Origin: Pyxicephalus adspersus
Lineage: Eukaryota; Chordata; Amphibia; Anura; Pyxicephalidae
DNA length: 64,000 nucleotides
Direction of reading: 5' to 3'
NCBI RefSeq assembly: GCF_032062135.1
Contig: NC_092862.1
Coordinates: 69,771,398-69,835,397, forward strand
The translations under genes were made by a program, and so were the position numbers. Below, in pieces: positions 31,623-44,538 of the stretch (the stretch's first letter is position 1; each line of letters starts with the position of its first letter). Under the pieces are notes generated by a model. That model worked only from the letters and a program-made list of their open reading frames with translations. It was not told the origin of the DNA and made no database searches.

Positions 31623-32945
31623 CAGGTTGCATGAAATGAGTGCATAAATAAAATAAAAGGTAGTGAGATATTTCTTTGCAATCCTGCAGTGGAAGTGAAG
31701 CACTTAAGTGAGTCACACCTGGAGAAACTATTATGCCAATCAGAGAAATCAACTAATTTATAGAGAGATTATTTACGCAGATTGTAGCTCAAATGATATC
31801 ATAAATATAGAGATAATATTAATATTAATTATAATAATAACTATAGTAACTAATAAAACACAATTTTATTTTTGGTGTGTCTCAACACATTCATAAGCAT
31901 ACATATGCAAACAAAATCTCCGATAAAGGACCAAATAAAATAATACAATAAAAGTAACAGCAAGAAAGGAAAACTACCTAGTGAGTAAAGGATTTACAGA
32001 CGGTATCATAAGGTCTTATTTCTTTAGTATCCAGAATCCTAAGTAAAAAGTGACTTCATAGTCAAACATTTATTTATTGTTTTGGATAATATTATGAAAA
32101 AAAACCCTTGTAAGTTCATGTCTTGCTTCTTGTAACCAGTAAATAATATTACCCTTCCATTACTTGGCAGAAAATCACATGTGGAGGATAAATTTCTACT
32201 ACAGTAAGTTGCCACTAAAATATCTACCCTTACTGCTTGTTCTGCTGACAACTGTAATTTTTTGAGTTTATAATAGCTTTCTGTTCTGGTAAATTAGTCA
32301 AAAAGACAATAATGAATATTGAACTTACTCAACTGGTACACACAAAGCTTTAAAAACTTAAAAAGAACTTCTAAAATTTGGACTCCTTGGAATCAGAGCT
32401 ATCTCCCCAAGGTTTTGATGGTTCATTGCTCACCATTTAGTAGCACCTCTCCACAAAATTTTATTTAACATCTGTGTGCATTGGCAGTGGTTAATTCCTC
32501 CCCATTTGCCCCAGTTTGGTTCATTATAAGCGTACTTGTGTTTGATAAAGTTCAAATGTTCTACACTGCTTATCGTGCACACACATTATTTTGTATTCCT
32601 TATTTCAAAAACACCCAGTTAAGTTTCCAATATGACTTTCTATTTTCTGTACCATCATTGTTGTTACATGCTTTAAAACTCAGGTATATCTGGGCATGGC
32701 ATTGTTTGCATTTTACTTTATCTGTTTACTTGGTCTCAAACAAAATCTTCATATTTGTAATTGAACATTTCCAAAGAAATCATTGAAAAGAAAAACTTGA
32801 TTTCTAATCCTTCTCTAATCCAATATTCTTATAAAAATGTATCTTAGTGTTATATAATAATTACCTATACGTTATAAGAATGGTTGATTAGAATGCTATT
32901 TTACCTTTTTTTTTTGGCAAGCACCAACCACCCTTCTTTAATAAC
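31623..32945. other. no gene recognised
   Basis: A 101-codon plus frame at 32481-32786 has no recognisable motif and is probably chance. The region is AT-rich. Confidence 0.4.
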
Positions 32946-32950
32946 TTAGG

Positions 32951-33718
32951 TGTAAGGAACTTACCCGTCCTGCGAGCCCACGGTGTCCCTGGGGTTCCCA
33001 GCCACAGAGGGAGAGGCCGCTGTAACAGGCAGCATGGCCGAGGCTGCTGCTCTGCTCGCAGCTTGTCTCTCTCTGCAGGCGGAGGGATCCGTCCTGGCCA
33101 AACTACTGTTCAGCCAGGCAGCAGCCCTTGCATCCCTTTAGATGTGGTTAATGATATTCCTGCTCTCAGCACTCCTTTGCAAGTGCAAAGTAGTGCACGT
33201 CCTAGGGGTGCTGTGGGAAGAGGTGCGCGTGTCACCATGCATCCCTCTTATACCCCCCGAGGGCGTGGCACTCGGCTGCCTCGCCCCGGGGCGGGACATA
33301 GTTTGAATTCGGATTTACCTAGTCTCCTATCAGACAGCGCCAGGTGGCGCAAGGTCATTGGTCATCCTGGCCATTTAAGGAGAGCCTGTCCTGCACACCA
33401 TTGCCCGATATAGCCTCTGTTACACAGTGTGCTTGGGTGTGTGTTTATGTGGTTTAAAGTTTATCTGTTTGTCATTACCTTAGTGACCTGGTCTGAAACT
33501 CACCTTGCTTGAACTCTGCCAGCCCTGACCTCGGATTGTTACTGACTATTCTGCCTGCTGCCTGCCCTGACCTCGGATTGTTCTTGACCTGCAATTGCCT
33601 CATCCTCCTGTACTTCGCTTTATTGGACTTAACCCTTGCTGTGCTGTATGATTTTGAATAAAGCCTGATTTAAGGGATTCTGGAGTTGGTTGTGGTTTGT
33701 GTGCCCAGGCGCATTACA
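32951..33718 (+). mobile_element. solo LTR with 5-bp target duplication
   Basis: The 768-bp unit begins TGTAAGGAACTTACCCG and ends CCCAGGCGCATTACA (TG...CA). TTAGG flanks it on both sides (32946-32950 and 33719-33723), a 5-bp duplication expected of Ty3/Gypsy elements. It is GC-richer than its flanks, has AATAAA at 33657-33662, and CT-rich text with a repeated CCTGACCTCGGATTGTT (two copies, about 33525 and 33568). No internal region or second LTR remains, so recombination between LTRs is likely. The 116-codon frame inside (33063-33413) is not a recognised protein. Confidence 0.85.
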
Positions 33719-33723
33719 TTAGG

Positions 33724-35134
33724 GATGCAAAATGAGAAGGGTTTGGCCTAAGACCAGTAACGTCTCTGTGCTTTTATTATTTCTTATTTTGGATGCCGCT
33801 AGACCAAGGGGAGACCATTTCAATATCCAAACTGATTTTATTTTCAAATATTTGGGTATTGCTTCTTTTTTTTTTTAAGTAGAAAAATTTATAACAATCA
33901 AAAACATTAAAAATAATAAAAAAATGTAGCCTAAAAATGTCTTAGGAGCAACATTATATGTCAGATGAATGAGAACCAATAACAACAATTATTCACCTAT
34001 TTTTGCACAACTTATAAGAATGCATTTGGCCTCCCTCTGGTAAAATCACTGTATTTTATATTCTTATTTTTTCTTGCTACTTTCAAGCACCATACTGAGA
34101 TGCAATCCACTGTCATACTAAAAGCTTTTAACCTTTGTTTAGGAACAAACACTTTGTTGCAGTCAATCATGATTCTAATGGTTCTAATGTACTGAAGCCA
34201 TGTGGAAATGTTTAATTGAGTTTTTTCTTTTTTAAAAAAAATGCTATATGAGAAGAGCAGTTTACTAAAGAGAGAAACAAAATGTTTATGGTTACTTTAT
34301 AAAAGATGCTAACACTTGTGTATATTATATATGCAAAGAAATAACTTTTTGCACATCATGTATCCAACTAAAATTAGGACATGAGTCCATGGGGAAATTT
34401 GTTGAAAAATACACTACACACTTTTCTGATATATTTAACTTTGCTGAATGTGAATCAGCATATTGGATTTATTTTACCAGTTACTCAGGGTGCTGTCAAA
34501 TATTTCATTTCTTTCAGGTGTTCTTTAAGATATATGTTACAAAGACCTTTGTTTAAGAGGAAATAAATTCTAGAAATAAAAACTTATGGTCAGGTAGGTT
34601 AGGGTATTTTAGTGCAGAAGGAACAATATGTGTCCCTTCTGCAATAACATAACCTAACTTGCATGATCATAATTTTTTAAATACACTCATCTGCCCCACT
34701 CTTTTTCTGGTGCTGCCATCTTCTTTCTTCTATTCTTCTAGTTTCAATCTATGACCATCTTTGTTAGCCTGGCAGTAATTTTTTAACTTATTCCAAGGGA
34801 TGCCAAGATGTGTTTGGTATTCCAGTATCCTATGCTGATAATGGGCAGTTCAGCATTTTTTTCTCTTTCCAAAGAAAACAGAAAAAGGCAGGTAAGCATG
34901 TGTGTAAAGAACATTGCTTGTCCCAAATTTTTAAAGCAGAATTTTATTTCCTTTAATGTTTCCTCTATGACAATTAAACTATCTTAATTGTCTACCATTA
35001 TTGTTTTTTTTTTTTTTTTTGCACAGACAATAAACAATAAAGGTACCAGGCTTAAACATGATTAGGCTTTAAATGTGTTTATTGAAGCAATAATGTGAGT
35101 TTTCCATACAAAACAGGCTTTAGCAAACAGCTAA
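33724..35134. other. no gene recognised
   Basis: AT-rich sequence. A 61-codon frame at 34381-34566 has no motif. Confidence 0.4.
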
Positions 35135-35310
35135 TATTATTAATTTGTACCTATATTGAGCCAACATATTACTCAGTGCTTTACAAAGTCCATAGTCATA
35201 TAAGCACTAGGGAGAACATACAAACTCCACATAGGCAGTGTTTTGGCTGTGAATTTAACGTATGACTCCAGTATTGCAAAGGCAAGAGTGCTAGCCACTG
35301 TGCTGCTTTA
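35135..35310 (-). mobile_element. L2-related short element, diverged
   Basis: GAGCCAACATATTACTCAGT, GCTTTACAAAGTCCATAGTC, GGAGAACATACAAACTCCAC and AAGAGTGCTAGCCACTGTGC correspond in order to the copy at 31324, with a middle deletion. Confidence 0.7.
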
Positions 35311-35694
35311 TTCAATAATGTGTCATTTAGGATCCTATGAACAATAGTAAATCAGGTAATCTGACAGACACCCAACATTTACTGTAGATGAATCTTCATG
35401 TAATTTACTCACCACCAGTGAATGCTTAGTAAAAGTCACATTCAAAACTTAATATTTGAATAGTATTTCTTTTGCACTACTAATTTGTGAAAATAGGCCA
35501 CTTATGTATTTTTATTGTAAGAATGTTCATTTTAGCATGTTGATAAGCTTACATTTTTTGACTCCTCACTTTTGTTTCTGTGAAACATCATTTAATGTTT
35601 AATTAAAATTTTGTTCTATCTGGCAATACCTTTTATTACATGTGTTGACATGTGTTGGAAGTGACTAAAATTGATGTGCATATGACTTTTAAAC

Positions 35695-36170
35695 AGTACA
35701 GGTTCAAAAATCTGGCAACCTCGGGACCTGAGGTATGCCCAATTTTCGAAAATTCCGGATTTTTGAAGGTTTATATGCTGTATATATTAAAATGAAATAA
35801 CACTTAATGAAATGACACTAAAAGAAAAGCAAATTAAATTTTAATGTTCACCAACTAAATAAAACAGTTTTACAGAATTTTAGCTCAACTAAACAAAATA
35901 GTGCCTCAGAACTTTAATCATTAGTGTACCCTCGAAAAAAAGCTAAATAGCAGATAGGCTGTCATGATGATCATCTTCATGACTTAATGACTGACAGTAA
36001 CAGTATCCTCAGCAGCAGGAACAGCTTCATTTTATGGAGGAAAAGCAAGACCTAGCTAAATCTGGAGTACAGCACCATCAAAACATAAACAGGCGTCTCC
36101 AGAAAACAGTGTAAAAATTTGAAAATGCGCTCCAAAATCCATTATTGAAGGCCCAATTTTTGAATGTCAA
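35695..36170. mobile_element. possible short inverted-repeat element
   Basis: ACAGGTTCAAAAATCTGGCA near the left and ATTCCGGATTTTTGAAGG close by, with a CCCAATTTTTGAATGTC block on the right, suggest a short element. Ends are not cleanly paired. Confidence 0.3.
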
Positions 36171-36352
36171 ATGTATAAGGATAATTATGCCACCTTGAAA
36201 GCAAGCTATAAGCCTAATTATCTTTGTACCATGAGTGGATGCCTGTGGGTCAATAACACATTGGCCAGTTTTACCACCTGGTGTTAGTTATTGGCCAAAC
36301 CAGTTTACTATTGCTTCAGTCTTCCAGGAGAGGGCAAAGGCGTGTGATAACA

Positions 36353-36436
36353 ATCTAAAGCATGGGACAAGGACAAACTGTATCACCTCTTGAGCAAGAC
36401 TTCACCAAGGATGGATCAACAATGTGATTTGCTCTG
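36353..36436 (+). repeat. dispersed repeat, copy 1 (copy 2 at 39367-39451)
   Basis: GGGACAAGGACAAACTGTAT, CACCTCTTGAGCAAGACTTC and GATGGATCAACAATGTGATT recur in the same order and orientation at 39367-39451 with about one change in eight. The family is unknown to me. Confidence 0.7.
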
Positions 36437-37415
36437 GACTTTCAGGTGGGAGTGGTTCAAGGAGAGAAAACACTGGCTTGCATGGTTGTGTGAGTGAGAA
36501 TGACCATGTGCTAGATATAGAGCTAGACCCCTTCTTTCTCCCATCCTTTTCCTTTGTACCCTTTGCCATCTTTTCTTCTTGTAAATAATATGTATATAAT
36601 ATCCGAATCTGTAAATATACCTTTACCTTTCAAAAGATCTATTGGTCCTTCTTTGAAAATAGGGCACCCTGAACAGAGCACATTCTACATTTGGCACCCT
36701 AGAAAGCATGTGGAATTCCAAAACTCACATAAAACCTACAGGACAGAATTGTTTTTAGTTATGTTTCTAGAAGTTTAGGTAAACTTAGTTGAAGGACCAA
36801 CCAGAACTTCCATAAAGATCGCATAGCAAAGTTGACTGAAGCTTGGACATGGTTTTCTTTGAATTTGCAAAAGTTTTATGTTTAATATTTCTTATGTTTA
36901 ATTATGTTTAATATTATTGAGTGTATATTTATGTAGGGAGAATCAGTGGAGTTATGGATTGTGAGCTGAGTACTACATTGTGTTGCAATTTCTTGTTAAA
37001 ATACACAGAATTGCTATCATTCTTTAGAGGGACAACTTGCCTTTTGGTATTTGCAGAGTAGTAGTGTTTGTAATAGGAATTGTTTCTTGGGTTGATTTTA
37101 GTTTTGTAAAATGGAATATGTGTATACTTATGCTAAGAAGCATGCCTCTGTCAGTTATCGCACATGTGCAAACAAACCTGTTAAGAGTCAATTTCAAACA
37201 CTTTTATCCTAATGTAAGCAACAAAATAGTAAACTGCATAATAAATTGACTAAGAAGTTAAAAAGGAAAAACTGGAGATACCAGTGTTGCTCAGGATCAA
37301 AAGCATAGCTGAGCAACAGGGGAGAACTGGAGTAGGGAGAAAAAAAAGTTTCAAGAGCAATTTGATAAATATGGTGAAAATTTACTTAAATGGCAACTAC
37401 CTCTGATAATGATTT
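36437..37415. other. no gene recognised
   Basis: No family recognised. Frames at 36554 and 37037 look like chance. Confidence 0.35.
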
Positions 37416-38385
37416 CACCTCCTGGGGGTTTCATTTCTGTCCGGATTTATATATCTAAAAGCGATACATTGTTTTTCATGAAAATTTATTTTACAGTATA
37501 ATATAATGAGTATAATAAAGTTTGAAACACAAAATCATGTCAAAATAATAAATTACCGTATTTTTTGCCGTATAAGACACACTTTTTCTTCCCCAAAACT
37601 TATAAAATAATTTAAATATAATATACTCACCCGATACCCGATCCTGCGTGTGTCTCTTCTCGCTGGCTGCATGCAGCGTCTGTCTCTTCTCCTCTCTGAG
37701 CAGTGTGTGTCTTCTCCTGTCTGTAAAGCAGAGCGAAAGAAGTCGGCACAGCGCCACCAGCTGTTCCCTGTCCTAACTGCCGTACAGTGGAAAAAAAGCA
37801 CAGAGTGATCAGAAGGGGAATTTGAATGACACAGAGTGATCAGAAAGGGAATTTGAATGGCACATGAGTGATCAGCAGGGGAATACCGGTATGAATGGCA
37901 CATGAGTGATCAGAAGGGGAATATTCTTTCAGAATCTTTTTTTTCTAGATTTTCCTTCTTTAAAATTGGGTGCGTCTTATATTCTGGAGCGTCTTATAGG
38001 GCGAAAAATATGGTAAATAAATTTAAAAAAATTAAAAATAAATAATATACTCATACTATTATATTATGTTGTAAAATACATTTTAATGAAAGACAATGTA
38101 CTGCTTTTAGTCATATAAATCAACTGTTTTGCATTCAATACAGTTATTTTGTATTGAATGCAATACAAAATAATTTGAAACTCCCGCCACTCCCCCAACG
38201 CAATCCCCGCACTCACCGACCTCACTGGGAACTCCCGGGTGACTCATTAGATGCAGAGGACGCCAGCCAGAGGATGTGAGAGAACGGGGATCGCTAAGAA
38301 GGATGCCGGCGGACCAGATAACGTGGTATTTATCATTGTTTCTCGTTGTTTTAGCTTCCCCAAGTGTGACTCGGGGTTAACGCTT
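37416..38385 (-). mobile_element. TTAA-family element carrying a nested TA-flanked element
   Basis: The left edge (CACCTCCTGGGGGTTTCATTTCTGTCCGG in parts, then ATCTAAA and AGTATAATAAAGTTTGAAAC) is the inverted right end of the copy at 55300-55867. The right edge (GCAATACAAAATAATTTGAA, ACTCCCGCC, CACTGGGAACTCCC, CCCCAAGTGTGACTCGGGGT) is that copy's inverted left part. The element at 37556-38013 lies within it. No coding capacity. Confidence 0.75.
37556..38013. mobile_element. nested TA-flanked element, CCGTATTTTTT family
   Basis: It runs from CCGTATTTTTTGCCGTATAA to GGGCGAAAAATATGG with TA on both sides. GTATAAGACACACTTTT on the left answers GTGCGTCTTATATTCTGG on the right. Inside, GAGTGATCAGAAGGGGAAT and variants occur four times (37798-37925). 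Related to the copy at 28337-28874. Confidence 0.8.
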
Positions 38386-41289
38386 TCAGTATTCTTTTTT
38401 AGTATGTCCAATAACCTAGAGGCTATATTGTTTCAGATACATGTGCCCTTTTAAAGGCCTGGCTTCCAGGACCACTAGCGGCCCAGCTAAAACTGAATAA
38501 TGATCAGTTGGTTGGAGCAGAATGTATGAGAACTGCAACGTGTGTTAGGAAGCAGGGATGAAAGAGGTACTTAGGATTTGTCCAGAATTTAATGATCCAA
38601 TATTATTCTGCAATAAATACCTTTCACTTTATAGGGTAGTGTATAACTGTCTAGATATTTCATCGGATGACATGGAGCTTTTTATTCGTTAGCTAATAAA
38701 TGTCTGGTGAGCTATCCTGTTAAGATTGCCCTTAGGAATGCTTCCTCTTACCAACAATTCATAAATTTACTCAGGGACTGGTGTGAACAAGGCAAGGAGA
38801 GGTATATCAAATATATAAGGCATATATGGGGGTACAAGAAGGACAAACTGGAAAAACTTTATCATTGTCTGTTATCCCTTTGTGATACATTGTTTGGTTA
38901 ACCCTTTGTTCTTCTAGATGTGAAGTCACATTTTCTTCTCACAAAAGAGCTAGAAGTCCATGGAAGTCTGTGTACACACCAGAAAGAGTTTAGTCCTTTT
39001 GTCTTAGGTTTTTTTTTGTCTTTTGTAGTGTTTGTGTTCTGTTATTTTTTTTTTGACCAGCAGAACATTTTCTTTTTGTTTTGAATAATTTTAAATCCTG
39101 TTTGTTAATGACTGTAAAATATAATTTTGTTATATAGTTGTTTTTTTAAGCTCAATACTTCACCCCTAACAGTCATTCACCAGGGCTAATATATAAAAAA
39201 ATTTATAGCGTGGTACCGGTGTATTATGGTACTAAATAGGGGGAGATAGAGCAAATATTTTTTAGGCAAAACTTGCAAGTACCTACCAGCAAGGGTGGAT
39301 TGATGCTATGGCATAGTTAGACTTTGAGGCAATAGTTGCATGTTGATGATGTAGGTATTGGCCCTGTGACAACAATCCGAAACCTAGGACAAGGACAAAC
39401 TGTGTTACCTCTTGAGCAAGACTTTATCATTGATGGATCAACAATGTGATTTGCTCACAAATTGAAATAAAGTAAACCTTTCAATCCTAAATGTACATAT
39501 TTGTCATTCTAGATATATTTTATTGAAGGCACATGCATTCACTTGAAAAAGGCTTGCTTTGGCAGTAGGTCTGTTTCCGGAACCATATAGACATCAGTCT
39601 GGACATTTTTAAGAAATTGGCATGTTCATTTCAAGACGGGTAAAGTGCAAGCCAGCTAATGGGGTTAAAAGTTTCAGAAAAACATTGAGAAATTTGAAAC
39701 TCAGCTGCTTAAGAGTCAGAATAAAATGGGCAATAGATTTACAGGGTTCATTATTCGATTTGGGATGAAGAGATTTTCATAATTTCATATTTGTAATTGA
39801 TTTAGGAGTTAATCAATAATCATTGCAATTCAAGTTGTTGAGGAGACAAACAAAAGGAGGCCATGTGTAATTTGCAAGCTCTCAGGATGTTCAATACTGA
39901 ATGTGTAGGGGATAGGGGCAGCCCTGGTATTTTCCATTGTTAATACTAAATTGCTTGGAAATAACCATTTAGCTCTTAATCTGGTGACATGGAAATAATA
40001 AAGTTATACATTTTTGCCACTTAAGCTTCCATCAAATTTGATTTGTTCTAAGACAAATTTGAGGAATAATCAACAGCAAGTATACTTAAAGGAAAATTAT
40101 TGAAGTGTTATATCAGTGTTGCTTCTAACATCTTATATAGTTAGAGAGTAAGCCAATATTTTAGTGACCATTCTAGTTTATAAATTGAGGTCTATGACAT
40201 CAGTTAATAACAACCACTGCAACAACCTGTTAAGTGAGTCCTAGGGAGCTGGCAAAGGAAGTTGCATGTTTAATAAAACATTTACTAAAGGAATATAAGC
40301 TGTTTTTTACATTGCAATTGTGAATTTTTCATTGTAAGTGACGTTTTACCAAGTTTAGCGAACTGTGTAAAGAGTAGCTTTAAACACCCAAAAAAGTCTA
40401 ATCAAAAATAATGTTTTTTTTCCCTTATTTCCTGGCACACAATTGGAATTTTTTTTTCAATGTGCATTGACTGGGCTAATTGAAAATGTCCTTGCAAAAT
40501 AATTCACCTTGCTACGCAGCCTATATTTATTTATTAAATAACGCAATTTTACATAATTATGAAGAAATATATACATCATTCAGAGGTTTTATTAATAAAG
40601 AGAAAGTATTGTTATCAGGCAGAAATCTAAATGTACCAATGGGTACAGTTACTATTTATTACAGTAAATACAGCCTAACATATCTCACACAATGGTGTAA
40701 AATTTAAAACAAGCAATGGAGTTTAAAGAATAATGCACCGTGGGATAAGAAAAAAAAACTGCTTGGTGCACACAGTAAGATGGTAATAAAAAAGAAATGT
40801 GCAACACAGCACATATGTTGGGGCTGAAACATAATGCTTGTGCTATGTTACACTATGCTATGTATACTGTGAAATAGGAAAGGTATTGCATAGAGTGTAG
40901 AATTTTATGGTGGGGCATACAGAATGTACAACAGGTTATGAACAGGCTGCCCAACACAACCTATGAATTTTACACATTTTATTCAAAGACATTTTTAGTA
41001 TAAAACTAGAGCACCATATTTTTTCTTTTTTTTTCTTTTTTCTTTATAACTATATTTATATATTGTTTGCCAAGTTGCCACTTAAGTCACTGCTCAATTC
41101 TCTATCCTTTTCCTGCAATTTGCAGACACTGCTCAAGCAAATTTAAATATCAGAGGTACACCAAGTGACCTCACACTTCTTGAACATAAAGGATAACCCT
41201 CTGGTGATTTCTCGCAGTAAAGACTGCCTGTTGCTTTCTGGAACTTTGAAAAAGGGTTGCAGTATTTTAGTGCCAACTACCACTCTTGT
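38386..41289. other. no gene recognised; holds one dispersed repeat
   Basis: Contains copy 2 of the repeat at 36353 (39367-39451). A 64-codon frame at 38707-38901 and a 75-codon frame at 40480-40707 show no motif. Confidence 0.4.
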
Positions 41290-42240
41290 TTTATTAATAT
41301 TATTATTATTGTTATTTTTATTATTATCATTATTAATAATAATAATAATAAACAGTATTTATATAGCGCCAACATATTATGCAGTGCTGTACAATAAATA
41401 GGGGCTGCAAATGAAAGACAGACATAGACAGTGACACAGGACAAGGAGAAGACCCTGCCAGAAAGAGCATACAATCTAAGAGGTGGGGAAGCAGCATACA
41501 GTAGGAGGGGGTAATATGTATTGGTGGGTGAGTAGTGAGGGTTTTAGGAGACAGACAGATAGGCAAAATTTGAAAAGATAGGTTTTAGGAGCTCGTAAAT
41601 GAGCAGAAGGTAGGAGCAAGCCGAATAGGACGAGGAAGACCATTCCAAAGAGGCAGGGCAACTCCAGAAAAGTTGTGGTTATAAAAGAGGAACTCATTAG
41701 TAGGTCATTGGAGGAGTGAAGAGAAGGGCTAGGGATGTATTTTCTATTAGGTCGGAAAGGTAAGTGGGCAAAGAACTGTGGAGGGATTTGAAGGCATAAC
41801 CCAGGTACTTGATTCTAAGGTGAAATGGAAGCCAGTGTAGAGAACTGCAAAGAAATGAGGGAAACAAGGTGGACAGATACATTTGCATGTCATCAGCATA
41901 CAGATGGTACTGTAAACTAAAAGAGGATATGAGACTACCGAGTGAGGAGCTGTACAGATAAAAGAGAACTGGTCCAAGGATTGACTTTTAGAAACACCAA
42001 CTGGGAGGAGAGTAGGAGAGGAGGGGTTTCATTGATAAAAACATGAAAGGAGCTGATAAACAGATAGGAAGCAATCCAAGAGACAGCAGTGTCACTGATA
42101 TCAATGGATTTCATGATTTGGATTAGGGGGTGATCAACAGTGTCAAAAGCAGAAGAAAGATCTAGGAAGAGGAGGAGGGAAATTTAGAGCAATATTGTCT
42201 ACTTTTCTAAAACGGGTGCCATGTTTAACCTGTTTTGTGA
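41290..42240 (-). mobile_element. L2-like LINE, C-terminal coding remnant and 3' end
   Basis: From the (TTA)n tail inward on the minus strand the 3' end holds TATATAGCGCCAACATATTA and GCAGTGCTGTACAATAAATA. Translated frames give [30 protein letters not shown], and LRAPKTYLFKFC, matching the L2-type C-terminal blocks LHWLPxxxRIxYK, PxYLSDLL and FKTHLF. Frameshifts separate the pieces. About 940 bp of the 3' end remain. Confidence 0.75.
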
Positions 42241-42332
42241 CCAGAGACCAGTGAACCTAAGATGCTCAGGATAAATTTGGATAAAATGGTATTACCAGCA
42301 TATTGCCTACCTAAATAATGTTTACATTATTT

Positions 42333-42335
<3 letters not shown>

Positions 42336-42378
<43 letters not shown>
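42336..42378. repeat. (TA)n microsatellite
   Basis: About 42 bases of uninterrupted AT dinucleotide. Confidence 0.97.
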
Positions 42379-42382
<4 letters not shown>

Positions 42383-43694
42383 TATAAAGCTTTGGTGAAA
42401 AAAATTATGATTATATATTTTTATTCTTGAGCTGTAATGTACAGGAGACAGAAATATTTGAAAAATACATTTTATACAGAGAATATGTTTTAGTTTGTTT
42501 TTATGAATATATATTTTTCTGAACATTCTTTAACAGTTGGCTGTCAAATTGCTTTGTTCTATGTGGGGCACAATGACAGCTCAGCTTTGTTTTATGATTC
42601 ACTGTCATAGTGATTACATGATTGGTAACCATGCTTACTGGTTCCCGATTGCTAGTGTGAACAGCATAGACACACAACAAGCAGACAGCACAGGTATTTA
42701 TTTGAAATTATTTCATAGGACATCCACTATTGCATCCTCAGCAAGGGGCATCATGCTGTGAAACCGCGATATACAAATGTCTACAATGTTGACTGTATAC
42801 TTTTAGAAAAGGAAATTAATATCACTCTGCAGCTTGATATAGAATTGATACTGTGGATGCAGTAAAAAATATTTATTATGGAGGCTAGGTATGTGTTTGT
42901 TTTAGAATGAAAAGTCAGGAAATGGCTGGACATCTGTTGAATTTCAGCTAATATCTGTGTTGTCATTGAAGACATTTCTTTTTCTTTCATGTCCTATGAA
43001 CAGAAAAGGAGTTGAGTAAAACCTGTAGAGAAAATAATTTTTAAAATCATTTTTAGAATAATGAAGAAGAGTTAAGACCCCAGTCAGGTCTTACTGTCTA
43101 TATTTCATAATTCTCTGAAGTTTCTGTGTAGTCTCAGTAGTGACTTGAAAATTGTTATATATTTGTATAATATTTTCCTGTCAGGGTCAGAAACAGCAAA
43201 AAAACTGATAGAGGTTTAAATATATGCCAACCTATTCAACAAGGTAAATAATAGATTTTAGTAAAACAAGACCTTATTTTTAGCTTTTGTGAATAAATTT
43301 CATTTCTGCTCCATATGTTAACTCTGTTAAACAGCTATGCTCTAACTTATGTTTGTCATCACATATATATTAAACGTGTAAATCTGCAGAAACTACATTA
43401 TTCTAATTTTATTAATGTTCTGCTTTGAACCTTTTTTTTACATATTTCGTTTCTTTGGCCAACCAAGGGCATTAAATCTCATCAGACTTAAAATTACTTT
43501 ATGGTCTTAGCTAGTGTAATAAGATGGGGATATATTTTGCACGGTTTCAAAATATAACTACTTTGTGCAAAGAGCGATAAAATTAATGATCCAGCATCAT
43601 GTTATTATGATAAGATGCAGATCATTAAACCTATATTCAGTACAATCACACTTTTACATTTCTTTGTGTTTTTCCATAAGATTTATAATGCTCA
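42379..43694. other. no gene recognised
   Basis: AT-rich; nothing recognised. Confidence 0.4.
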
Positions 43695-43695
43695 G

Positions 43696-43744
<49 letters not shown>

Positions 43745-43750
43745 CCTATC
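43695..43750 (+). repeat. (ATCT)n microsatellite, about 13 copies
   Basis: Perfect tetranucleotide run with one C-for-T-type change (CTACC) near its end. Confidence 0.97.
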
Positions 43751-44275
43751 TTACCTTAATCTCTATATCTTTCTAAAATCTCATCTGTTATAGGTTTCCT
43801 AGAGAAGAGACACATAGTTTTATGTATTAATTTAAACATCATTGTGTCTAAAGATAACCTGTTGTAACAAAAAGTAAATAATTTGCACATTCACTTAAAC
43901 TGTTACATGCAAACTCCATAGCACACAAATGTATATGTGTGGCTGTCTTTTAACTACAGCATAAGTTAGTGTAGTTTTAATATCGACTTTTCAGTATTAT
44001 TATTACACATTTAGGAGCTGCAAACCATGCCTGACTTAACTGAATAAAGTAAGGTTCAGTTATATATCTTAGAAATTGGGATAAGGGCAGCTAAACACAA
44101 AAGGGAATTGATATAATTGCTTTATTACCAACTATGTTTAAGAAAAGCAATTTATGATAATGTCAAAACCCAAAAATTTGTCAATAGATTGTCTACAAGT
44201 TTACAACACACAATAATAATGTTAAATGTCAGTTAGAGAGAGTGCTACAAGGGCCATTTTTATAGATGACTCACA
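43751..44275. other. no gene recognised
   Basis: AT-rich; nothing recognised. Confidence 0.4.
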
Positions 44276-44538
44276 GGGGTTGATTCACTAGATGAGTTTA
44301 AGCTATTCACTTAGCAAGGTGATTTATCACTCTGTAAGAGATACTTCACTTAGCTTGGTGAATAATGTGAGGATCTCATCCAGACTTCTACCAAGCAATC
44401 CTGTGCAAAATCATGCTTTTTCTTTTATTCCTTGCACCTGATTCGGTACTCATAACAAAATGAATTTTCACCACATTCATAAAACTTTGTGAATTATCCC
44501 TTGCATTGCAATTATACACTAATAGGTGAATCATCCCC
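44276..44538. mobile_element. short inverted-repeat element, GGGGTTGATTCAC ends
   Basis: GGGGTTGATTCACTAGATGA at the left is answered by AATAGGTGAATCATCCCC at the right. Repeated words (TTCACTTAGC, GGTGA) fill the inside. No coding capacity; superfamily unclear. Confidence 0.65.

Noticed and set aside
32481..32786. 101-codon plus frame
   Set aside because: Phe/Leu-rich, no motif, in AT-rich sequence; chance ORF is more likely.
33063..33413. 116-codon plus frame inside the LTR
   Set aside because: It lies wholly in a solo LTR, is a product of GC content, and has no motif.
41277..41697. Cys/Leu-rich minus frames resembling membrane proteins
   Set aside because: They are the 3' non-coding end of the L2-like LINE read as protein.
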